Shown: piece after piece, positions 59,201 through 64,000 of the stretch
Numbering within the stretch: the stretch's first letter is position 1
Layout: every line of letters starts with the position of its first letter
NCBI GenBank assembly: GCA_009760855.2
Contig: WPIO01000005.1
Coordinates: 8,842,501-8,906,500 of the forward strand
DNA length: 64,000 nucleotides
Source of the DNA: Cristatella mucedo
Lineage: Eukaryota > Bryozoa > Phylactolaemata > Cristatellidae
Reading direction: 5' to 3'
Position numbers and translations under genes: made by a program
Notes under the pieces: model-generated
The model's database searches: none
The model's input: only the letters and a program-made list of their open reading frames with translations
Told to the model about the DNA's origin: nothing

Positions 59201-61874
59201 TGTATTTTAGTCTGTTAATCTCTTTTGCATAAGTGGAAGTTTCTTATTATCAAGGGTGAACTTACAGACAAATTAACGAGGCCTCAAGGACCGCCAATCG
59301 CGGCTCTCCGCGAGGCAGCCATATGCCCGGCGACAGTCACCCTTTACCAGCCATGGGGGTAATAATAATATTACACTTAATAGCGCACCCTCAGAGAACT
59401 CAATCGCTTTCTAGGCGCTTTACATTTGCTGATGACTGCTTATTAAGATAGTAGTGCTCAGCTGTAAAAAAAATCATTGCGCCGTGCCCGGCAAGCAGAA
59501 TTAACTGGATTATTCTGTTGTTTTTAATCCTGGAGAATTATGATGAAACACTCCAGCGCAGAATAAATGTTTTCATTCACCCGGTACGCAGCAGGCTTAA
59601 TTTCCTTGCTGGAGAGCAAAGAACCTTCTGCCTTGCTCTGAGTTTAGCTTACAGCTTTCAGGTGACTCCCCGTTTTATTTAGTTCAGCTTTAGCTCCGTA
59701 TCGCTTTGTTTTCTGGATTTCATCAGACGTGAGCTTTTTCAGGAGCCAGGTTATTGACGAGTTTTAGCTCCACTTAAGTCAGTAAACTGTTAATATCTGA
59801 GAAGGGGTGCCATGGTCGCAGCGTTTCGCCTGAGTAGGGCCTATGCAGACATTGCAAATCGTTCATACGAGTAAGCGTTCCAATCTTGATGTGCACGTTA
59901 GACACTCTAAAAAAGCCGTTACATAGAACCAGCCAAAGAAGCAAAATTAGGAGCAGCAAAGCTCTGCTTACAGGGTGGCTGATCCAGTTTTGCAATCGTT
60001 GGTCATTAAAAAAATGCCGTGCAGACAGCGAGTAATTAAAGGACTGTCAGTACCAGCCAACACCGTTTTATACTCTTGGTCCTTGATAACGTCAAATAGC
60101 CTGAAGCTGTGAAACAAGTATACATCTACTAATTTCCTTCGATTTCCCAGTCTAGACTAACATCAAGCGTAATGGTTACGCTCTCAAGTTGTTCTACAAA
60201 GCAGACACAAGGAATGTAGCTCGGCGCCCGATTTCCGTTTTAACTCAATTTAAAGCGTATTCATTCGCGGGCAGACTATCAGCATTCGGTTCGAGCACGT
60301 ACGTTGTACTGATAGCCAGGGCTTCAAGATATATGATGAAAATTGCATAGCCCAGTCTCAAGAGCTCGAGCGCTAGGCACAAAAAGGCCAAGTCTGTAGT
60401 CACAAAAACCAGGACCCAAGGCATCGCCACTCCAGCTCAAGCCAATTTGTGTCTGCTCACAGCCCCACGGCAGATTGCCTTCGTTGGTCATGTATTTGAA
60501 AATAAAAAGTAGTACTCGAGAAAACGAAAAGAAGAGTGTGCAGTGCAAAAGTGAAACGGAAGACCATCCTAGCCAGAGAAAATAAAAACTGCTCATATAA
60601 TAATAATAACACGTTTGTTAAATAGCCTCCTCGGAGAACTCGGTCTCTTTCTAGGCACCTTAAATTTGCTGTAAAGGAAGCATGATCGAATGGTTAAGGT
60701 AGCATGCTCAACGAACAACAAGCCAAACATCGTTAGAGGTGACATGCACACGGTCAGCATGCAAGTGTGGTTAGTGGCAGCATGCAACAGTGCCAGCACG
60801 CATAAGCACACAAATGACGAATCACATGGACCCACTAAATGCTGCGATACATAGATGCGCTTTTATCTTTTTAATGTGATCAAATCAAGGGATGTCGTGA
60901 CGCAAGTTGAAAGTGAGTTCCAGGCTTTGGGAGCATACAAACTGAAGGCAGTCTCAAAAGGGTTTAAAGTTCGTACGAGGTATCGTCAACGATTAGATTC
61001 CGAAAAACTACCATGCTGTTACTATGCTTTTCTATTGGTGAGCCGTGATGGCAAACTAGGTGAGGTGGCTGCCTTTCATTATGTTTTAATAACGGGTCAT
61101 ACGACGCAGAATTAACGATTCCGGTGATAGTTAGCCATTGTTGATGGAAGCGAATAGTCTGAGCTGTTTCTCAAGACCGTGGCTTTGGCAACCAGTTAGC
61201 ATTTACTTAAATGGCCACTGTAATCATACTTTACTTATTGACGGTGCTTTGATAAAGGACGATATGACGTTAAGTGTAAAACTGTATTTTTATTCTTTCT
61301 TAGAATATTTAAATCAAAATTAAATGATATTACATAGTCAGATGAATAGAGAACAACAGTGAATTTGAAATGAATGTAAGATTTTCTTAGAAGCAGTTCA
61401 TTTCCTTTTAGGAAGTCAGGAGACTTACTAAAGCAATGCGGGATGTAAGTCATTTTAAAGAAATGAGCTATTGAAGCAGTGCAGACACTGCTCGGGGTAC
61501 AGCGAGCTCTCTCAGAGATAAGTTAAAGGACGGAGCAGCTATAGCCTATCTTTCAAGGACCAGTGGTTAATAATATAATAATAATATAATTCATTTGTAT
61601 AGCGCCCCAAGAGAACTTAATCTCTCTTCAGGCGTTTCACATATGCCTCGGGGCTTGAGCCCGTGACCTCAGCCAGACCGTGACTGGACCAAACCAGCTC
61701 GAACGCAGGCATCAAGATGAGCTTAATCATTCAGAGTATTGAAAATATCGCTTAATAGCTAAGTTTTCATTACTGTTGTCGTTTGAGCAAATTACCAAAG
61801 AATCGAATTGCATTCATTGCGATCCGAACACTTACCGAAGGCTTGATGCTTTGGGTTCGACGAGAAGCAGCCAT
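48445..61874 (-). CDS. TREX-like DEDDh 3'-5' DNA exonuclease, four exons
   Basis: Minus-strand exons in transcript order: 61874-61836, 58723-58619, 56918-56792 and 48989-48445 (stop TGA). Donors are GTAAGT, GTAAGG and GTATGA; every phase matches and the 816-nt CDS gives 271 aa. All DEDDh catalytic residues are present: FFDLETSG (D22, E24), VAHNGRLFDFP (H127, D133) and SHGAEADAETLL (H219, D224). The third exon gives IAVDRGCLE and LPRVLHKLTLPVNPGRALDQ, which with SSLTG|LNSNSL match the TREX region between Exo I and Exo II. TREX enzymes degrade DNA 3' ends; TREX1 limits cytosolic DNA sensing in mammals and TREX2 is nuclear. No C-terminal membrane helix is seen, so it resembles TREX2 in length (human 236 aa) more than TREX1 (314 aa). 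An insert at residues 170-200 is rich in Pro and Ser. Exon 1 (MAASRRTQSIKPS) rests on position, ATG, donor and phase only; the other exons are firm. Confidence 0.9.
49178..49328 (-). mobile_element. SINE2 copy
   Basis: ATTATTCATCTGTATAGCAC, CAAGAGAACTTAATATCGAT, CATACACCTCGGGGCTTGAG, then GGGGCAAGCACCTTAACCGC and TGGACCAAACCAGCTT. On the minus strand the last blocks give an A-box-like CAGCGGTTAAGGTGCTTGCC. Confidence 0.8.
49329..49769. other. TREX intron 3, no recognised content
   Basis: Unique-looking sequence. Confidence 0.45.
49770..50125 (+). mobile_element. Old LINE C-terminal fragment
   Basis: AAAACTCGGGGGCTAGGCTT, GTCTGCCGTGAAAGTCTCGC, ACTGGCTTGCCGTCAAGCAG and TTCAGGTCCCCTCGTTATCA parallel the LINE A ORF2 C-terminus. 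Frame lost. Confidence 0.6.
50218..50342 (-). mobile_element. LINE A tail fragment with (TAA)n
   Basis: A TAA run of about 33 bp, GCACTTGATAAAGTGCCCTC, AGAGAACTTAATCTCTCTAG and GGGAAATGCAATTGAATGG; stops at 50342. Confidence 0.9.
50343..51144. other. TREX intron 3, no recognised content
   Basis: A short block CAAGTGCACATAGAAATATT near 50520 may be a worn LINE tail. Nothing else. Confidence 0.4.
51145..51710 (-). mobile_element. LINE B 3' end and coding fragment
   Basis: TGTAATGTAATGTATCTCCG, GTTGCACAGAAAAGTTTTCT and CCAACAGACTTCCTCTCAAG. The reverse strand at 51481-51708 encodes a worn block (GKIALIRASIRDP, SSMNNQLLHFSA). Confidence 0.8.
51711..52318. other. TREX intron 3, no recognised content
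   Basis: Unique-looking sequence. Confidence 0.45.
52319..52650 (-). mobile_element. LINE B 3' end with pentanucleotide tail
   Basis: GTGATGTAATGTAATGTAAT (four TAATG-type units), then TCTCCATCAGTAACTCCACA, GTTACACAGGAGAGTTTTGT and CCAACAGACTTCGTCTCACG. The clearest view of the family's 3' repeat. Confidence 0.9.
52665..52808 (-). mobile_element. SINE2 copy, well preserved
   Basis: ATAATTCATTTATATAGCGC, CCCAAGAGAACTTAATCTCT, ATTCAGGCGCTTCACATATG, CCTCGGGGCTCGCGCATACG, GGGGCGAGCACCTTAACCGC, TAGACCAGACCAGCTC. On the minus strand the tRNA-like head (TCTAGCGGTTAAGGTGCTCG) comes first and the LINE A-like tail (GGCGCTTCACATATGCC mirrored) comes last. Confidence 0.85.
52809..53586. other. TREX intron 3, no recognised content
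   Basis: Unique-looking sequence; open frames at 53007-53545 show no family features. Confidence 0.45.
53587..53935 (-). mobile_element. LINE A 3' end, AGATGCTGC subfamily
   Basis: GGTAATAATAATAATACACT, CACAGATGCTGCATATAAAG, CATTACCAAATATTGATGG, then GTGATCGTGTCAGGGGACG and GAGTTCCAGGCTTTGGGAGC. The reverse strand encodes a worn [20 protein letters not shown]. Confidence 0.85.
53936..54513. other. TREX intron 3, no recognised content
   Basis: Unique-looking sequence. Confidence 0.45.
54514..54870 (-). mobile_element. LINE A 3' UTR fragment with (TAA)n
   Basis: TAATAATAATAATAATGTA, AGCACCCTCAGAGAACTTAA, the full 3' UTR and GGGAGGGAGTTCCAGGCCTT; ends at 54865-54870. Confidence 0.9.
55020..55460 (+). 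mobile_element. LINE C fragment
   Basis: CATCACACCGCTTCTATCTG, AGGTCGCCTCACTCACTTGC, GCCAGCCTGCCGATCCACC, GTGTGGAACTCGCTTCCGGC and TCCACTAAAGAAGCATATGC parallel 6610-6965. No open frame. Confidence 0.6.
55860..56020 (+). mobile_element. SINE1-like copy with triplicated A-box region
   Basis: Three near-identical 17-18-base units (GTAAAATGCTTACTCGG, GTAAAGTGCTTACTCAG, GTAAAGTGCTTGCTCG) precede CATGAATTCGACCTCTGC (B-box ATTCGACCTC) and CAGCAGGCACAAC, the order of SINE1. Confidence 0.5.
56551..56574. repeat. Poly(C) tract of 24 bases
   Basis: C24 followed by GCCGCCGTACCACC, within TREX intron 3 about 220 bp from exon 3. The minus strand, which is the transcript strand, carries G24. Confidence 0.95.
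57350..58030 (-). mobile_element. Old LINE A-like copy
   Basis: TAATAATAAGAAAACATTTATA at the tail, GGGCACTTTAGATGCAC, GTGCTTTAAAGGCATGGTG, then TTGAGAAAGTTTGCTGCCATCC (worn ANFLKL region) and a GGAGCAAAGCCC block. In TREX intron 2; heavily decayed. Confidence 0.6.
59358..59432 (-). mobile_element. LINE A tail fragment
   Basis: GGTAATAATAATATTACACT, AGCGCACCCTCAGAGAACTC and GCGCTTTACATTTGCTG. Only 75 bp. Confidence 0.8.
59433..60595. other. TREX intron 1, no recognised content
   Basis: Unique-looking sequence. Confidence 0.45.
60596..61015 (-). mobile_element. LINE A 3' end copy
   Basis: TAATAATAATAACACGTTTG, AGCCTCCTCGGAGAACTCGG, GGTTAGTGGCAGCATGCAAC, GAGTTCCAGGCTTTGGGAGC and CGTACGAGGTATCGTC in the normal order. 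Confidence 0.88.
61033..61100 (+). mobile_element. SINE1 head fragment
   Basis: GGTGAGCCGTGATGGCAAAC, TAGGTGAGGTGGCTGCCTTT and a worn ACGGGTCATACGAC replace the A-box and B-box regions of the copy at 15758. Confidence 0.55.
61101..61569. other. TREX intron 1, no recognised content
   Basis: Unique-looking sequence. Confidence 0.45.
61570..61702 (-). mobile_element. SINE2 copy with a deleted head
   Basis: ATAATTCATTTGTATAGCGC, CCCAAGAGAACTTAATCTCT, TTCAGGCGTTTCACATATGC, CTCGGGGCTTGAGCCCGTGA, then a jump to GACTGGACCAAACCAGCTC; the GGGGCAAGCACCTTAACC block is missing. Confidence 0.8.
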
Positions 61875-62283
61875 TTTAAGTGACAGGGAGCGTTGCAGCG
61901 CTATGGCAGTGCACATTCATGTTCGATAAGTACCAACCGGTAATAACAGACTGACGAAAGCTGTATTTCGTTTCGACAAACTTAAAAGTTTCGCCATCAA
62001 GAAATTCGTAGGGCTAGTGGAAAGATGGGCTATACAAAGGCTGCCAATTGGGCAATGGACACTTATTTCAATAAAAAACTGGTCGCAGGTAGACACCCAG
62101 CCATTATCAGGAAGTAGGAAGGATTACGCTTAAGATGAAGACTTTGAACTTCGATGGAAGTGGCAGATCGCGCTTTGGCTGCTAGAACGCGTCTGGGAAG
62201 CTTAGACCCGACGTGCCCAGCGGGCCCAAGCCCTCACCAGCTTTCTTTCCCGCCGCCTCACAATAACGAAAAAGCAGGACGCA
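61875..62283. promoter_or_regulatory. Possible divergent promoter between TREX and an unknown plus-strand gene
   Basis: 409 bp between the putative TREX start codon (61874, minus) and the candidate ATG at 62284 (plus). The right part (62150-62280) is somewhat GC-rich. No TATA box stands out. Confidence 0.3.
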
Positions 62284-62312
62284 ATGCCTAAGAAAATCTT
62301 TGTGAATGGGAA
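62284..62312 (+). CDS. Possible first coding exon of an unidentified gene
   Basis: ATG in GACGCAATGCC starts MPKKIFVNG and reaches a consensus-like donor (GGGAA|GTAAGC) after 29 nt. Read without splicing it stops after MPKKIFVNGK. The position, facing away from TREX exon 1 with a GC-richer leader, fits a first exon, but the rest of the gene would lie further right or outside the window and no family can be named. Confidence 0.25.
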
Positions 62313-63119
62313 GTAAGCTAATTAGATCAATTGCTATACGAACTATCAATCACTAGGCTGAAGCACAACAATAATTCAAGCATTAAATTTTAAAGTCGCC
62401 CACGTATTGTGCATACACGTTGCGTTTACCCACTAACAGCACTTGCAAAGCAGTCACAGCAAATGCACGAAGAAGTCCCTTTTTAAGAATTGCGTTCTTT
62501 CAGTTCGTAATGAAAAACGTCTGCTCAAACAACCACTCTACGTGATATGTAGCAAGAAATTCGAAGCACAGTAGATGATAGGCTCTGCCATCCATGTATC
62601 CACTACTTGCCACACTTGTGTATAAGCAGTGTAAGCTAGTAGGGTTCGCTAGCCTGGGCGGCTGATACGCTATAGGGCCAGGTGGAGATCACCCGGCTGG
62701 TCTCAGCCTGCCACTTCGCTTGGGGTACGATGGGCGACCTTGCCCGCTGTCAGTTACAGGCTCTTTGATGGTTCGAACGTGGACTTCTTCGCCGGATTTC
62801 TCTTTTGTTTAGCATACTCATTTCAAAAGGGACTGCCGGTGGCCTGATCCTGCGTCCTGCCATGGACGAACACGAGACTCCAGCTGCCCCAAGGATTTCA
62901 GCTACGTTCCAGCTCCAATGGGCTGTAGTGTGTTGATCTCATGCCCCACAGGGCGGGGTCACTGGGCTAGTTGAGACGTGTGACATCGTGGACGAGTCTC
63001 TATTGAATAGCAACACGTACCTTGAGGGATCGTGGGCTAGTATTCTGGTACAACTCGGCTGGTCACCGGAGGATTGCTGGAGCACGAGACTGACTTACGT
63101 CTGTCAACGCTTGCGTTAT
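62313..63119. other. Intergenic or intron, no recognised content
   Basis: No tRNA, repeat or conserved frame was recognised. Confidence 0.45.
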
Positions 63120-63292
63120 AATATAAAGCACTATAATTCATTTGTATAGCGTGCGATCTTAAGCTAAATCCAGGCGCTTCCGATATGCCGCAGGGCTCGA
63201 TCCAACGGCCTCGGTCACCAAATGCATTCACCTCGATCTCGGTCGTTAAAAGTAAACTCCTTGACCCCTGGGCCAAAACCAGGGCGGTGTTA
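63120..63292 (-). mobile_element. SINE2 copy (long-head variant)
   Basis: CTATAATTCATTTGTATAGC, CCAGGCGCTTCCGATATGCC, GCAGGGCTCGATCCAACGGC, CAAATGCATTCACCTCGATC, then CTTGACCCCTGGGCCAAAAC. On the minus strand GTTGGATCGAGCC is the B-box. Confidence 0.75.
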
Positions 63293-64000
63293 TGGTCATC
63301 CCCTGGTAGGGTTGCAATACATTAGGCTCCTCAGAATTAGTGCGTGGCACGAAAAATTTCGGAATAAAGAGATTGCTCAAACGGTCGTTCCTCTGGCACC
63401 AGCCCGTGATAGACCCTTGCCTAGTGGATGATATCACTGGAGTAGCAAAGATTGAGCAGAGGCACACCCTCACCCTATTCTCGGCTATAGTAGTAACCAT
63501 AGGCAATTTTTCGAGGCAGTTAATGCAACGCTCTGCTTTTATAAAAGTGAAAAGCCCTGAAAGCTATGGCGGAGATACCAGATTTGCCGTTGGGGCCGGA
63601 TTAGCCATGTAGAACTGAACAGGAACTGAGTGACAGCAGCTACTGCCAGGTCTGATAGTATTCAAGGCCACAGCTCTCCGACCGGCAAGCATGATGCTGG
63701 CTCAAAGACGGTAAGCTTCTTTGCCATAGCAGCTGCTAAAACAATACAGTACATTGCTTCAAGTTCATTGCTATATAAATGAATTATATTTATTGCTTCA
63801 AGGAGTTTGCACGTCTGATTTGGTACAAAAAACAAGTTGATTGATTGCAATACCGGCATCAGGCAATTCAGCAGGCATATCACAAGTCATATGATGATTG
63901 ATCCTAGTTGGATTGTCACTGCAAAGCAGGCCACATATTCAATATAATTTGAAAAATATAGCGTTCAATATTACGATATCCGTGACTGGTGTATAACATG
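63293..64000. other. No recognised content
   Basis: Open frames (63340-63612 plus, 63662-63883 minus) show no family features. Confidence 0.45.

Noticed and set aside
62620-62720. Possible tRNA-like segment (GGTTCGCTAG, CTGGGCGGC)
   Set aside because: No correctly spaced A- and B-boxes and no acceptor stem.
1-64000. CRISPR array or bacterial operon structure
   Set aside because: Direct repeats are microsatellites or retrotransposons, and genes have spliceosomal introns; this is eukaryotic DNA.

Overview
This window is nuclear DNA from an animal, probably an invertebrate. Coding exons are short, separated by introns of up to about 8 kb with clean GT-AG junctions, and the spaces are filled with non-LTR retrotransposons, tRNA-type SINEs and microsatellites. 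The sequence alone does not fix the species. A nose-resistant-to-fluoxetine type acyltransferase, a PP6 phosphatase and a TREX-type exonuclease together fit a bilaterian. SPIN-like hAT copies, a family with a patchy distribution caused by horizontal transfer, add interest but do not identify the host.

Layout. (1) 187-9601, plus strand: the last four exons of an NRF-6-like membrane acyltransferase; the N-terminal part lies left of the window. (2) 9602-16593: intergenic DNA with two near-tandem LINE copies, a nested LINE cluster (13950-15670), SINEs and a GC-rich probable promoter. (3) 16594-42662, plus strand: a complete nine-exon gene for the catalytic subunit of protein phosphatase 6 (303 aa), its introns carrying many LINE and SINE insertions. 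(4) 42663-48444: a GC-rich 3' UTR, a (CT)n tract, two oppositely oriented SPIN-like hAT MITEs, two unassigned possible exons and LINE fragments. (5) 48445-61874, minus strand: a four-exon gene for a TREX-like DEDDh 3'-5' exonuclease (271 aa), rebuilt here because all splice phases match and all catalytic residues are present. (6) 61875-64000: a possible divergent promoter, a possible first exon of a plus-strand gene and a SINE.

Repeats. LINE family A (CR1/L2-like reverse transcriptase, 3' end GCGCC...GGGCGC followed by (ATT)n) gives more than twenty copies, all broken. LINE family B is a second RT family with a TAATG/ATGTA-type 3' repeat. LINE family C is known from C-terminal fragments only. 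SINE1 is tRNA-like with a clear B box. SINE2 has a tRNA-like head and a 3' tail matching LINE A, so it probably uses LINE A machinery. The three host genes show no functional link to one another. No RNA gene, CRISPR array or prokaryotic-type operon was seen.
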